From Tumebacillus permanentifrigoris (GTDB taxonomy: Bacteria; Bacillota; Bacilli; Tumebacillales; Tumebacillaceae): 64,000 nucleotides of DNA. The notes under the pieces were generated by a model that was given only the letters and a program-made list of their open reading frames with translations, searched no databases and was not told the origin of the DNA. Below are positions 24,343 to 32,804 of the stretch, piece by piece. The DNA is taken from contig NZ_QGGL01000005.1 in NCBI RefSeq assembly GCF_003148565.1, positions 151,230 through 215,229 on the forward strand, written 5' to 3'. Positions within the stretch are counted from its first letter, which is position 1. Each line of letters opens with the position of its first letter. A program made the translations under genes and the position numbers.

Positions 24343-25164
24343 TTAGGTGAGCGGTACAGAGGTGCGCTTGTGTTGGTCGAACGTGACGATGTGCGTGTAG
24401 CCGACACTACGAATGTACTCGACAGCACGGTCGTAGTCTGCACCGACGTCCTCGGGGCGGTGAGCATCTGAGTTGAGCACGATCGGCACATGCTGGGCAT
24501 AGCAGGCCTGCAGGAAATCAGGTGCCGGATAGACTTTGTTCACCGGCTTCCTCCAGCCTGCGGTTGACACTTCAATCACTTGCTGGTTCACAGCAAATGA
24601 CTTCGCCAACCGCTCATACCAGCCTTGCAGAAACACCGCATCCTCTGGCTCATGTCCAAACACCTTGATCACATCGGGGTGTCCGACGAAATCGAACATC
24701 CGCGAGTCGGATAGTTGCATCATGATCTCAAAATACTCCTGATACACATCCTTCACCTCGCGCTTGTCCCACTCGGAGAGGTTCACAGCGAGATCAAAAC
24801 CAAAATCACCAAGCCAGTGGATGGAGCCGATCACATAATCGAACGGATAGCTCTTGATAAACTCTCGCAGATCGCTGTCTCGGCCGGGGATGTAGTCGAG
24901 TTCGAGACCGAACTTGACGTTATGGCCGGCTTTTTTGGCGTCCTTGAACATCTGCATGTACTCGTCCATGTCCTCTGTTCGCCGCTCATCTGTCCAAGCG
25001 TTGGCAAACAACGGACGGGTCTGGGCGAAGCGATATCCGTGCTCGGAGATCCCCAACTCCCCCACTCCATTTGCAGCCGCCACTCGAATAAAGTTCTCCA
25101 GCCATTCCACCGTGTACGGACCGCGTTCCGTGTGTACGTGGTAATCTGTTCTCATAGCCTCCAC
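24343..25164 (-). CDS. hisJ: PHP-family histidinol-phosphatase-like protein
   Basis: The 273-residue protein begins with the PHP metal motif YHVHTERG (about residues 8-15) and contains further metal-ligand segments (ISEHGYRF, FGLELDYIPG, YVIGSIHWLG, FVGHPDVI and LNSDAHRPEDVG), the order seen in HisJ/HisK-type histidinol phosphatases of Firmicutes. These make histidinol in histidine synthesis. The GTG at 25164 has AGGAG 6 bases upstream; an ATG at 25155 is also possible. No other his genes are in the window, so a different phosphate ester could be the substrate. Confidence 0.8.
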   Translation of the reverse strand: MEAMRTDYHVHTERGPYTVEWLENFIRVAAANGVGELGISEHGYRFAQTRPLFANAWTDERRTEDMDEYMQMFKDAKKAGHNVKFGLELDYIPGRDSDLREFIKSYPFDYVIGSIHWLGDFGFDLAVNLSEWDKREVKDVYQEYFEIMMQLSDSRMFDFVGHPDVIKVFGHEPEDAVFLQGWYERLAKSFAVNQQVIEVSTAGWRKPVNKVYPAPDFLQACYAQHVPIVLNSDAHRPEDVGADYDRAVEYIRSVGYTHIVTFDQHKRTSVPLT

Positions 25165-25194
25165 TCACCTCTCCTCAAGTCGTGCCTTCTCTCT

Positions 25195-25971
25195 CTACTC
25201 GATCATGAACTCCATCGGAGACGAAGCGTTCGCATAGCGCTTTTTGGCGATCCGACCCGCCAGGAAGCCCTTGCGCCCCGCTTCAATCGCCAGTTTCATC
25301 GCTTCTGCCATCAACACCGGGTTTTTCGCAGCAGCCACCGCTGTGTTCAACAGCACAGCATCTGCGCCCAACTCCATCGCTGCAGCCACGTCAGCCGCCG
25401 AACCGACACCTGCGTCGATGATGACCGGCACCTTCGCCTCTTCGATGATGAACGACAGGTAGTGTGGGTTCAGAATGCCCAAGCCGGAACCGATTGGAGA
25501 GGCACCCGGCATGATCGCCGCTGCACCCGCCTCCACCAAGTGACGCGCCAGGATCGGGTCGTCTGAGGTGTACGGCAAGACGGTGAAGCCTTCCTTCACC
25601 AGCATCTCCGTCGCTTTCAATGTGCCGATCGGGTCTGGCAACAGCGTGCGCATGTCGCCGATGACTTCGACCTTGATCATGTCGCACAGGCCCGTTGCTC
25701 TGGCCAGACGAGCGATGCGCACCGCTTCCTCCGCCGTCTGTGCACCTGCCGTGTTCGGGAGCAAGGTGTATTTTTTCAAGTCGAGACGCTCGAGGAAGTT
25801 CGGGTTGTCTGGGTTGTCGATGTTCAGACGACGAATCGCAAAGGTTAGCACTTCCGACTCGGCAGCGTCGACCGCTTGTTGCTGGACGTCCAAGTCCGAG
25901 AACTTGCCAGTCCCCAGCAGCAGTCGGGATTTGAACGTATACGAACCAATTTTCAGAAGATCTTCAGTCAT
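25195..25971 (-). CDS. thiG: Thiazole synthase
   Basis: The 258-residue TIM-barrel enzyme builds the thiazole ring of thiamine from 1-deoxyxylulose-5-phosphate, dehydroglycine and the ThiS thiocarboxylate. The Schiff-base lysine lies in MIKVEVIGD (about residue 96), and the phosphate-binding loops GSGLGILN and [11 protein letters not shown] are intact. The ATG at 25971 follows AAGGAG. It is the last gene of thiE-thiS-thiG. Neither the glycine-oxidising enzyme ThiO nor ThiH, nor ThiF, is present in the window. Confidence 0.95.
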   Translation of the reverse strand: MTEDLLKIGSYTFKSRLLLGTGKFSDLDVQQQAVDAAESEVLTFAIRRLNIDNPDNPNFLERLDLKKYTLLPNTAGAQTAEEAVRIARLARATGLCDMIKVEVIGDMRTLLPDPIGTLKATEMLVKEGFTVLPYTSDDPILARHLVEAGAAAIMPGASPIGSGLGILNPHYLSFIIEEAKVPVIIDAGVGSAADVAAAMELGADAVLLNTAVAAAKNPVLMAEAMKLAIEAGRKGFLAGRIAKKRYANASSPMEFMIE

Positions 25972-26001
25972 TGTGTATAACACTCCTTATGTAGAAAGAG
26001 A

Positions 26002-26205
26002 CTAACAGCCGCCGCCGACAAAGTGGACGATCTCGATCTTGTCCCCGGCAACGACAACCGTTTCTGTGTACAGCTCTCGGGGGATGATGTTCAGGTTGTG
26101 CTCGATGACGACGATTCGCTCGTTCAAGTTGAAATGCGCGACCACGTCTGCGAGCGTCTGTGCATGGTCAATCTCGCGCTCCTGACCGTTGATGATCAGC
26201 TTCAT
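26002..26205 (-). CDS. thiS: Sulfur carrier protein ThiS with an extra C-terminal Cys
   Basis: The 67-residue beta-grasp protein carries sulfur as a C-terminal thiocarboxylate to ThiG. The body is typical (MKLIINGQEREI, IVVIEHNLNIIPRE, IEIVHFVGGG). The family normally ends in Gly-Gly, but here one more residue follows: the end reads VGGGC. That Cys would have to be removed before adenylation, or the gene uses an unusual terminus. The ATG overlaps the thiE stop by 4 bases. Confidence 0.88.
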   Translation of the reverse strand: MKLIINGQEREIDHAQTLADVVAHFNLNERIVVIEHNLNIIPRELYTETVVVAGDKIEIVHFVGGGC

Positions 26206-26837
26206 ACCCGGCTCCCCCTCTCTCTGTCGACGATCTCGCGAAGCTCGCGCGCCGCCGCTTCGACATCATCAGCACCGACCACCGCCGAGACGACCGCCAC
26301 GGAGTTGGCTCCGCACCGAATGATCTCCGCTGTATCGGCAGCTGTGATTCCACCGATTGCCACGATCGGCAATCGCACATGGCGGCGCACTTCCAACACG
26401 CCTGCAGGTCCGACGACCGGCTCGGTGTCGAGTTTGGTTTGCGTGGGCTTCATCGGCCCGAGACCGATATAGTCGGCCCCAGCACGCTCGGCCGCCACGG
26501 CTTCCTCGACGTTGTGCGTGGAGAGCCCGACGATTTTGCCCGCACCGAGAATTTCACGCGCCACCTGAATGGGCAGATCACCCTGTCCAAGATGCACACC
26601 GTCGGCGTCGACTGCTCGTGCAACGTCGATGCGGTCATTGATGATTAACTTCACGCCTGCCTCACGAGTCAAACGGCGCAGCAAGTGCCCCGCTTCCAGC
26701 AGTTCACGACCGCTATAGTCCTTCTCGCGCAACTGGATGCAATCAGCACCACCGCGCAGGGCGGCTGCAATCACATCTTTCAGTTGGCGTCCCTTGTAAT
26801 AGGCGTGACCTGTGAGTACATAGAGCCTCGAATCCAT
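26202..26837 (-). CDS. thiE: Thiamine phosphate synthase
   Basis: The 211-residue TIM barrel joins the pyrimidine and thiazole moieties of thiamine. Diagnostic segments are CIQLREKDYSGRELL, IINDRIDVA, GVHLGQGDLP, IVGLSTHN and YIGLGPMKPTQTK. The ATG at 26837 (MDSRLYVLTG) gives the normal family length; the more upstream ATG at 26867 has no ribosome site. It is first in the thi operon. I looked for a TPP riboswitch ahead of it and did not see one. Confidence 0.93.
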   Translation of the reverse strand: MDSRLYVLTGHAYYKGRQLKDVIAAALRGGADCIQLREKDYSGRELLEAGHLLRRLTREAGVKLIINDRIDVARAVDADGVHLGQGDLPIQVAREILGAGKIVGLSTHNVEEAVAAERAGADYIGLGPMKPTQTKLDTEPVVGPAGVLEVRRHVRLPIVAIGGITAADTAEIIRCGANSVAVVSAVVGADDVEAAARELREIVDRERGSRV

Positions 26838-26876
26838 TATATCAAACGCCTCACTTATTTCCGTCATGTGGCATAC

Positions 26877-26904
26877 AAAAAACCGTCTCCACGCAAGGAG
26901 ACGG
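26877..26904 (-). terminator. Terminator ahead of the thi operon
   Basis: CCGTCTCC (26883-26890) pairs with GGAGACGG (26897-26904) and is followed on the minus strand by TTTTTTG. It ends the unit at 26949-27585. Confidence 0.8.
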
Positions 26905-26948
26905 AACGATACGCTCTCATCCTACCATAGCTGTCCAGCTCTGACAAC

Positions 26949-27446
26949 TTACTGCACAGTCGGCACGTCGGACAGTGCAAATCCGATCACTTGGTCGGCA
27001 AACAGTGTCAATTGCGGAAGTTTCGTCGATAGGTCCGAACCGCTGGATTGCAGCACCACATCTCGCAACGAGAGGATCGGGGCAGTGTCGACGATCTCGA
27101 TCTGCTTTTCTTGCTCCTCATACGTGCGCAACAGCTCACTGCGCAGGTGCGTGACCATCGAGGCGAGGTCTGGCTTGTATTGTCCGTTGGCCTCTTCGAC
27201 AAAAGATTCCGCGTAGGAAGCGCGGATGTCTTGCAGTTCGCCTTCGATCTGGCCAAATGCAGTCAAGATCGTCACACGCGGTTGCCCGCCTTGCGCCTGC
27301 AGACGGGCGATGCTGGCTTCGAGCGCCTGCATCGTCAACCACTTGAGCGACAAGCGCTTCTCCATCGCTTTGGGCAAGGTGGAAGGTGGCTTTTTTTTCT
27401 GCTTCTTTTTGTCTTGGCTTTGTTCGTCTTGCTGTTGGTTCGACAT
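26949..27446 (-). CDS. Hypothetical protein with Lys/Gln-rich N-terminus, 165 residues
   Basis: I do not recognise this family. The first 25 residues are Gln/Lys/Asp rich (SNQQQDEQSQDKKKQKKKPP), then a helical section follows, and a strand-rich middle (VTILTAFGQIEGEL) suggests a small beta-barrel. The C-terminal part (IVDTAPILSLRDVVLQ, LPQLTLFADQVIGFAL) is like an Sm-like or small membrane-adhering domain. There is no signal peptide. It lies 13 bases after a 41-codon membrane peptide gene on the same strand, and its ATG follows AGGAG. Confidence 0.65.
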   Translation of the reverse strand: MSNQQQDEQSQDKKKQKKKPPSTLPKAMEKRLSLKWLTMQALEASIARLQAQGGQPRVTILTAFGQIEGELQDIRASYAESFVEEANGQYKPDLASMVTHLRSELLRTYEEQEKQIEIVDTAPILSLRDVVLQSSGSDLSTKLPQLTLFADQVIGFALSDVPTVQ

Positions 27447-27459
27447 ATCGCATCTCCTC

Positions 27460-27585
27460 TTATCGTGAGACAGCCGCCGCTACTGCGGTGTCGATCGGTA
27501 GTTTCTTCTCCGTCGCTCCGATGTAGATCAGACCGAGCACACCAAACACACACAAAAAAACTGCAATTTGTTTCAACAAAGCCAA
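27460..27585 (-). CDS. Single-helix membrane peptide, 41 residues
   Basis: A TTG at 27585 lies 5 bases after GGAGG and opens a 41-codon frame. The product (MALLKQIAVFLCVFGVLGLI... AAAVSR) has one strong hydrophobic segment at about residues 6-23. It is followed 13 bases later by the hypothetical gene at 26949-27446. It is too short to classify. Two other in-frame TTG codons are possible starts. Confidence 0.5.
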   Translation of the reverse strand: MALLKQIAVFLCVFGVLGLIYIGATEKKLPIDTAVAAAVSR

Positions 27586-27652
27586 AACACCTCCCCCACC
27601 ACATTGTACAGAGAATTGACCATTTGTCCAGTGGTGGAGGCAGGGCGCCTTG

Positions 27653-28084
27653 TTAGATCTTCTCCTTACCCAACAATCGAAAATGCTCGACTTTCAAACA
27701 CTTGTCCATCACGACGGTGAGGCCGGCTTCCTGCGCTTTTTTCGCCGCCGCTTCGTCGATGATCTCCAGTTGGGCCCAGAGCACTTTCGCCTTGATCTGA
27801 ATCGCTTGCTCGACGATGCCCATCAATTCATGGCTTCTGCGAAACACGTTGACGATGTCGATGTTGCCTTCGACATCGAGCAGGCTTGGGTGTGACTTAC
27901 GGCCCATCACAGAGTCGAGGTTCGGGTTGATCGGGACGATCTCATACCCTTGGGATTGCAGGTAGGCAGCGACTTCATGCGAGGGCTTGGTCACTTCACC
28001 TGACAGTCCCACCACTGCGATGTCTTTGCTGCGCTTCAAGATGTTCACCAGTTCCTGATCCGTCGGATTTTGGAATGTTGACAC
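27653..28084 (-). CDS. CoA-binding protein (CoA_binding_2 family)
   Basis: The 143-residue Rossmann-like protein has IAVVGLSGEVTKPSHEVAAYLQ (about 22-43; nucleotide loop), YEIVPINPNLDSVMG, DIVNVFRRSHE and LWAQLEI, all typical of the short YccU/CoA_binding_2 family. The GTG start follows AAGGAGGGG. The biological role of this family is poorly defined; acyl-CoA binding is assigned by homology. Confidence 0.85.
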   Translation of the reverse strand: MSTFQNPTDQELVNILKRSKDIAVVGLSGEVTKPSHEVAAYLQSQGYEIVPINPNLDSVMGRKSHPSLLDVEGNIDIVNVFRRSHELMGIVEQAIQIKAKVLWAQLEIIDEAAAKKAQEAGLTVVMDKCLKVEHFRLLGKEKI

Positions 28085-28130
28085 GACAAATCCCCTCCTT
28101 GATTCGACAAATTTATGTAATATTTAGAAT

Positions 28131-28146
28131 TGTTCCACGTGGAAAT
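28131..28146. promoter_or_regulatory. Palindrome resembling a parS (Spo0J/ParB) site
   Basis: TGTTCCACGTGGAAAT contains the perfect 12-bp palindrome TTCCACGTGGAA (28133-28144). The parS consensus in Bacilli is TGTTTCACGTGAAACA, so the CACGTG core and left half fit, while the right end differs. It lies in a short intergenic stretch. It may be a degenerate parS or another regulator's site. Confidence 0.3.
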
Positions 28147-28151
28147 GCAAT

Positions 28152-28316
28152 TCATTTCAAGTATTTGACCCCATACCGTCCCTTGGCGGTTCGGTAAATC
28201 CCTACAAATGACGGGCTTGTATAACCGCTGCTCCACCAGTCTTGGCGAAAGCGATCGGCGAGGCAACCCGCTTGAAATTTGCTGTCGAACAATTTCCCGT
28301 AGTACACCCAACTCAT
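28152..28316 (-). CDS. Small hypothetical protein, 54 residues
   Basis: The ATG at 28316 follows AAAGGAGA with an 11-base spacer. The product is aromatic-rich (MSWVYYGKLFDSKF, WWSSGYTSPSFVGIY, ending GRYGVKYLK), has no signal peptide and is not recognised. It is divergent from the YhcN-like lipoprotein gene and lies upstream of the CoA-binding protein gene. Confidence 0.5.
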   Translation of the reverse strand: MSWVYYGKLFDSKFQAGCLADRFRQDWWSSGYTSPSFVGIYRTAKGRYGVKYLK

Positions 28317-28415
28317 CTCGACCCTGGTCTCCTTTCGACAAGCCTCTACGACCAAGAATTACCCAATATCGTTCCTTTCATGCTGGGCACACTACAAGCA
28401 AGGAGGGGTGCCGAC

Positions 28416-29018
28416 ATGAAAAGCTCTCGCATGCTCACTGTGGCGCTGTCTGTCGTCCTCGCAATGACGCTGACAGGTTGCACGCAAAAAATGATTCCCC
28501 AAGCGTTGAATAAAAACAGTGCGGACAACAAGCGCACTGCAGAAGGGGTTCAGCAACGCGAGGCGACTGAAAAGACCACGCCCGCCGAGCAAAACCCAGA
28601 CAGGTCACAAGTCAGTGAAATTCACAAGCCAAACTACAGCTTGCGAGCGCCGAAAATCGCCAGCTTGAATCCGAAAAACGCCGATGCCACGCTGACCAAG
28701 CAAGCCGACGAGATCGCCAACGTCGCCACTCGCATCCAAGGGGTGGAACGCGCCGCCGTGTTCCTGACCGGCAAGACGGCGCTGGTCGGCATCGACCTCG
28801 CGGACAACATCAGCGGTTCCAAGATCGATACGATCAAGTTCTCCGTCAAGGAAGCGGCTGAACGCACGGGCAAAGGCTACCGTGCGATCGTCTCGTCTGA
28901 TATCGACACGGTCACACGGGCGCGCGCGTTGGTCAACGACGTTCGCAACGGAAAACCTATATCGGGAATCAGCGACGAGATCGCCGACATCGTGTCCCGC
29001 CTGCTCCCGGAGATGTAA
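28416..29018 (+). CDS. YhcN/YlaJ-family sporulation lipoprotein
   Basis: The 200-residue protein has a lipoprotein signal (ALSVVLAMTLTGC, Cys about residue 22). A low-complexity linker precedes a YhcN/YlaJ-type domain (TKQADEIANVATRIQGVERAAVFLTGKTALVGIDL... and IVSSDIDTVTRARALVNDVRNG). Family members are found in the spore coat, inner membrane or forespore of Bacilli. The ATG at 28416 follows AGGAGGGG. A relative with the same lipobox layout lies at 34923-35447, beyond the res genes. Confidence 0.85.
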   Translation: MKSSRMLTVALSVVLAMTLTGCTQKMIPQALNKNSADNKRTAEGVQQREATEKTTPAEQNPDRSQVSEIHKPNYSLRAPKIASLNPKNADATLTKQADEIANVATRIQGVERAAVFLTGKTALVGIDLADNISGSKIDTIKFSVKEAAERTGKGYRAIVSSDIDTVTRARALVNDVRNGKPISGISDEIADIVSRLLPEM

Positions 29019-29058
29019 AAAAAGCGGTGTACCACCTGTGGGTGGCACACCGCTTTTT
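29018..29058 (+). terminator. Bidirectional terminator between the lipoprotein gene and resE
   Basis: AAAAGCGGTGT-CCACC pairs with GGTGG-ACACCGCTTTTT around TGTG, with A and T runs on both sides. Confidence 0.9.
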
Positions 29059-29059
29059 C

Positions 29060-30820
29060 CTATCCGACGTTGTAACGCGGCAGGATGACGTTGAATGTCG
29101 TCCCCTTGCCGACTTCGCTCTCCACGACGATGTCACCGTGGTGGCTTTTGACGATGTTGTGCGTGATCGCGAGGCCCAAGCCTGTGCCGCCCTTGCTGCG
29201 GGTGCGGGCTTTGTCGACCTTGTAGAAGCGCTCGAACACGAACGGCAAGTCTTCCTGCGGAATGCCTTCGCCTGTGTCGCGCACCAAGATTTGGACCAGC
29301 GTGTCATCAGCGGTCAGTTGCATCGTCAAGCGCCCGCCTGCTGGCGTGTGGCGGAACGCGTTGTCCACGAGATTCGTGAACACTTGCTCCAAGCGGTCTG
29401 GATCGCCGTAGACGAGCACCGGAGCCGCGTCATCGTCCACGAACAGGTCCAGTCCAACCTCGCGCTCGTGGGAGACGGTCGTGAACTTGCGGCCCACGCG
29501 GCGAACGAGATTCGCCATGTCCAACTCCTCCTCCGACATCTGGAACTGGCCGGATTCGAGTTGGGCGAGGTTGAGCAGGTCGTTGACGAGACGGCGCATG
29601 CGGTGCGTCTCGTCGAGGATGATCTGCGTCAATTCCTGGCGCTGTTCCGGGTCGTCACCGAACTCGTCGAGCAGCGCTTCCGAGTAGCCCTGCATCATCG
29701 CCAGCGGCGTGCGCAGTTCATGCGAGACGTTGGCGATAAAGTCCTTGCGCATCTTGTCAATCGTGCGCTCCTCGGTGACGTCGCGCAGGACGGCAACGCA
29801 ACCGCGGAGTGTCTCGCCGTCTTTTTCGTAGAGCGGTGCGATCGTGACGAACAGCACTCGACCCTGCCACTGCAATTCATCGAACAACGACTGGCGATTT
29901 TTCATCACCGACTTTTCGAAGTCAGCGAGGTCGCGCGGCAGTTGCTTCGCCGAGGGATCACCCGTCTCCATCAACAGTTGCGCCCGAATCATCCGGCGCG
30001 CCTGCGGGTTGGCCAATGTGATCGCACCGTTGAGATCGGCGGAGAGGACGCCATCGCTCATCGAGGTGATGATCGAGGTGAGCTGTTCCTTCTCCCGTTC
30101 GAGATCGTCGATGTTCTCCTCCAACTTGTCGGCCAACGTGTTCAAGGAATGCCCGAGCATCCCAACCTCGTCATGTGTGACGATATTGACTTTGCCTTGG
30201 AAGTCCCCCTCCATCATCTGCTTGGCGACTTTGTTCATCTGAACGAGCGGATTGGAGAGGTTTTTGGAGACGACGAACGCAAGGCCTGTCGCCAACACGA
30301 CACCGAGACCTGCGGAGAAAAACAACAGTTCACGAAGTTTTCCGACCGCTTGCGCCGCAGTGATCGGCTGGACCACAAACAGCAACCCGACGATCTCGCT
30401 GCGGACGATCAAGGGTTCGAGCACCCAGAAGGACTCGTCCTTTTTCTCCAGCTTGGTTTCCCAGTAGGGGGACTTGCCCCGTTCGATCACCGGTTTGCCG
30501 GAGACCAAAGTCTTGAGGTCATCCGGCGTCAAGTGTGCGACCAAGTTCTCGGTGGTCGCCCGGTCAAATTTGAGCGGCTCATCGGCGCTCTCTTCGAGCG
30601 CGAGTTCGTTGATGATCAACAGCGCTTCCGTCTGCGAGTAGTTCGGGTTGGTCAGGACTTCTGCCATATGATCCATCCGTGCGGTGAGCCGATCCTCCTC
30701 CGCCTTCAGGAAGTAGTTGTCAAACAACTGCTCCAAGAAGATCGAGAGCAGGAGCAACACGACGATGAAAAGCGAGATGATCGTCAGCCACAGTTTGGCG
30801 ACGACGCTGTTGCGGATCAC
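29060..30820 (-). CDS. resE: Sensor histidine kinase ResE
   Basis: The 586-residue kinase has two membrane segments (about residues 9-30 and 165-190) around an extracytoplasmic sensor. A HAMP region (NPLVQMNKVAKQMMEGDF) and a PAS-like section follow. The H-box FIANVSHELRTPLAMMQGY (His about 366) and the ATPase N, G1 and G2 boxes (NLVDNAFRHTPAGG, VRDTGEGIPQEDLPFVFERF, GGTGLGLAI) complete it. ResE phosphorylates ResD in response to respiratory state. The GTG start overlaps the resD stop (GTGA). Length matches B. subtilis ResE. Confidence 0.93.
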   Translation of the reverse strand: MIRNSVVAKLWLTIISLFIVVLLLLSIFLEQLFDNYFLKAEEDRLTARMDHMAEVLTNPNYSQTEALLIINELALEESADEPLKFDRATTENLVAHLTPDDLKTLVSGKPVIERGKSPYWETKLEKKDESFWVLEPLIVRSEIVGLLFVVQPITAAQAVGKLRELLFFSAGLGVVLATGLAFVVSKNLSNPLVQMNKVAKQMMEGDFQGKVNIVTHDEVGMLGHSLNTLADKLEENIDDLEREKEQLTSIITSMSDGVLSADLNGAITLANPQARRMIRAQLLMETGDPSAKQLPRDLADFEKSVMKNRQSLFDELQWQGRVLFVTIAPLYEKDGETLRGCVAVLRDVTEERTIDKMRKDFIANVSHELRTPLAMMQGYSEALLDEFGDDPEQRQELTQIILDETHRMRRLVNDLLNLAQLESGQFQMSEEELDMANLVRRVGRKFTTVSHEREVGLDLFVDDDAAPVLVYGDPDRLEQVFTNLVDNAFRHTPAGGRLTMQLTADDTLVQILVRDTGEGIPQEDLPFVFERFYKVDKARTRSKGGTGLGLAITHNIVKSHHGDIVVESEVGKGTTFNVILPRYNVG

Positions 30821-31539
30821 TCCGACACCTCGAACTTATAGCCGACCCCCCACACGGTGACGATCATCGAGGCTGCACGTTCCGAAGCTTTGCCCAGTTT
30901 CTCGCGCAGTCGCTTGATGTGTGTATCGACGGTGCGTTGGTCCCCGTAGAACTGGTAGTTCCAGACGTCGCGCAACAGTTCCTCGCGGGAGAAGACCTTC
31001 TCTGGGCGCTGGGCCAAGTAGCAGAGCAACTCATACTCCTTCGGGGTCAGCGAGACTTCCTCACCTTCACAGACGACACGACGGGAATCCATGTTTATGG
31101 TCAGACCATTGAAGGTCAATACGCTGGACATCGCTGCCGGCGTCTCTTTTTCCCCGACTTGGTTGGTCATCGAGCGCTTGAGCAACGCTTTGACACGCAT
31201 GACGAGTTCGCGCGGGGAGAACGGTTTGACGACATAGTCATCCGCCCCCAATTCAAAGCCGTGGATGCGGTTCATCTCGTCACCGGACGCTGTCAACATA
31301 ATGATCGGCACTTCCTTGCCTTGTTGGCGCAGTTGGGCACAGATGTCGCGCCCGTCGAGGCTTGGCAACATCAGGTCGAGGATGATCAGGTCATAGTGAT
31401 TCTCCAGCGCCAAGTCCAGAGCAACCTGTCCGTCCTCCGCTTCCTCCACATCCAATGCGTTGCGTTCCAAGTACATGCGCACCAGTCTACGGATGCGGTC
31501 TTCGTCATCAACGATCAAAATCTTCGGATTTTGTTCCAT
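30817..31539 (-). CDS. resD: Response regulator ResD
   Basis: The 240-residue OmpR-family regulator has a receiver domain (ILIVDDEDRIRRLV; phospho-acceptor Asp in LIILDLMLPSLDG, about residue 57; Lys in DYVVKPFSPREL). It is followed by a winged helix (LTPKEYELLCYLAQRP, VDTHIKRLREKLG, VWGVGYKFE). Its target genes in Bacilli include respiratory and anaerobic functions. It sits between resC and resE, with a 4-base overlap to resE and a 65-base gap from resC. Confidence 0.93.
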   Translation of the reverse strand: MEQNPKILIVDDEDRIRRLVRMYLERNALDVEEAEDGQVALDLALENHYDLIILDLMLPSLDGRDICAQLRQQGKEVPIIMLTASGDEMNRIHGFELGADDYVVKPFSPRELVMRVKALLKRSMTNQVGEKETPAAMSSVLTFNGLTINMDSRRVVCEGEEVSLTPKEYELLCYLAQRPEKVFSREELLRDVWNYQFYGDQRTVDTHIKRLREKLGKASERAASMIVTVWGVGYKFEVSE

Positions 31540-31604
31540 CGTAACTCACTCTCCCTCAACTACAACACAAGCCACCGCGGGCGGTGACTTGTGTGTTTGT
31601 GAAA

Positions 31605-32804
31605 TTAGGATTTTGCGTAAGAATGCAAGCCAGAAATGACGAGGTTGACACCGACCAGCAGGAACAGGATGACAACGAATCCTGCGACCGCCATCCAAGC
31701 GGATTGTTTGCCTTCCCACCCGCGACGCAGGCGGAAGTGCAAGTAGGCGGTGTAATACAGCCACGTGACCAGCGCCCAGGTTTCTTTCGGGTCCCACGAC
31801 CAGTAGGAGCCCCAAGCTTCCTGTGCCCAGATCATCGCAAACACCAGCGCCCCGAGCGTGAAGACCGGATAGCCGATCGCGACGGCGCGGTAGGACAGTT
31901 CGTCCAACATCTCCGCATCCAGACCGCGCACCCAGCCTTGAATGACCATCGACAGCGGTTTGCGGGCGATGGCACGCAGCAGGCCGTAGAGGATCAGCGA
32001 CGAGATGATCGTCCAGAGGATCGTGTTGAGCTGCTGACCTGCGTCAGCCGCATGCATCCAACCCGGTGCATTGAACAGCGGCAACGGCAGGCCGAGGAAG
32101 TGCGTGGCACCGCCAAGGCTTCCACCGCTCATGCCGACCAGCGGAGGCAAGTGATAGAGGATCTCGCCCATGTCGCCCGTCACTTTCGCTTCATACCCGC
32201 CAGCGCGGAAACCCAGCGAAGTGATGACGAAGGACAAGAGCGTGAAGAACAGGTAGACGGTGAACTCCAAGAACTTCGCGGTGCGCGAAGTTTTGAGCAG
32301 ATCGGTCGTCACCAGCAGGTACATCAGACCGGCTGCAAACGAGATCGTCAGAATCCCTTCACCCAGCGCTGCCGTGGTGACGTGGATGTTCAGCCAGTAG
32401 GATTGCAGGGCCGGAATCAGCGGCTTGGATTCGCGCGGGAACACAGAGGCGTAGGCGAGGATCACCAAGCCGATCGGAGCGACGAACGCGCCGAGCACAG
32501 GGACTTTGTAGAATGCGTTGATGATGACAAAAGCAAGCATGATCGTGAAGGCCCAGAAACTCATGTACTCGAACATGTTCGAGACTGGCGTGAATCCGCC
32601 GTAGATGCCACGGGTAGCAATCGCTAACCCTTGGGTGACAACCCCGAGGATGATGATGTAATACCCCCACTTGGTCCAGAAGGTGGCCAGTGTGGCGTTT
32701 TGGGCTTTGATCTTGCGCCCGGTCAGTCCGACTACATAGAGGATGGTTGCGGCTAGGTACGAGAAAAACGCGGTACCGAAAAAGATACTGGATAACTGCA
32801 TCAT
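31605..32804 (-). CDS. resC: Cytochrome c biogenesis protein ResC (CcsB/CcsA type)
   Basis: The 399-residue multi-spanning membrane protein carries the haem-handling WWD-type motif WGSYWSWDPKETWAL near the C-terminus (about residues 334-348) and conserved His residues in transmembrane segments. With ResB it forms the system II haem lyase that attaches haem to apocytochrome c outside the membrane. The ATG overlaps the resB stop by 4 bases, which indicates coupled translation. Confidence 0.92.
   Translation of the reverse strand: MMQLSSIFFGTAFFSYLAATILYVVGLTGRKIKAQNATLATFWTKWGYYIIILGVVTQGLAIATRGIYGGFTPVSNMFEYMSFWAFTIMLAFVIINAFYKVPVLGAFVAPIGLVILAYASVFPRESKPLIPALQSYWLNIHVTTAALGEGILTISFAAGLMYLLVTTDLLKTSRTAKFLEFTVYLFFTLLSFVITSLGFRAGGYEAKVTGDMGEILYHLPPLVGMSGGSLGGATHFLGLPLPLFNAPGWMHAADAGQQLNTILWTIISSLILYGLLRAIARKPLSMVIQGWVRGLDAEMLDELSYRAVAIGYPVFTLGALVFAMIWAQEAWGSYWSWDPKETWALVTWLYYTAYLHFRLRRGWEGKQSAWMAVAGFVVILFLLVGVNLVISGLHSYAKS

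Noticed and set aside
26838..26948. TPP riboswitch ahead of thiE
   Set aside because: The expected CUGAGA and ACCUGAUCUGG-type elements were not found, and the space is taken mostly by a terminator.
29027..30841. 604-codon open frame opposite resE
   Set aside because: The product is His/Arg/Gln-rich without recognisable domains, as expected for the antisense of a G+C-rich gene; ResE is complete on the other strand.
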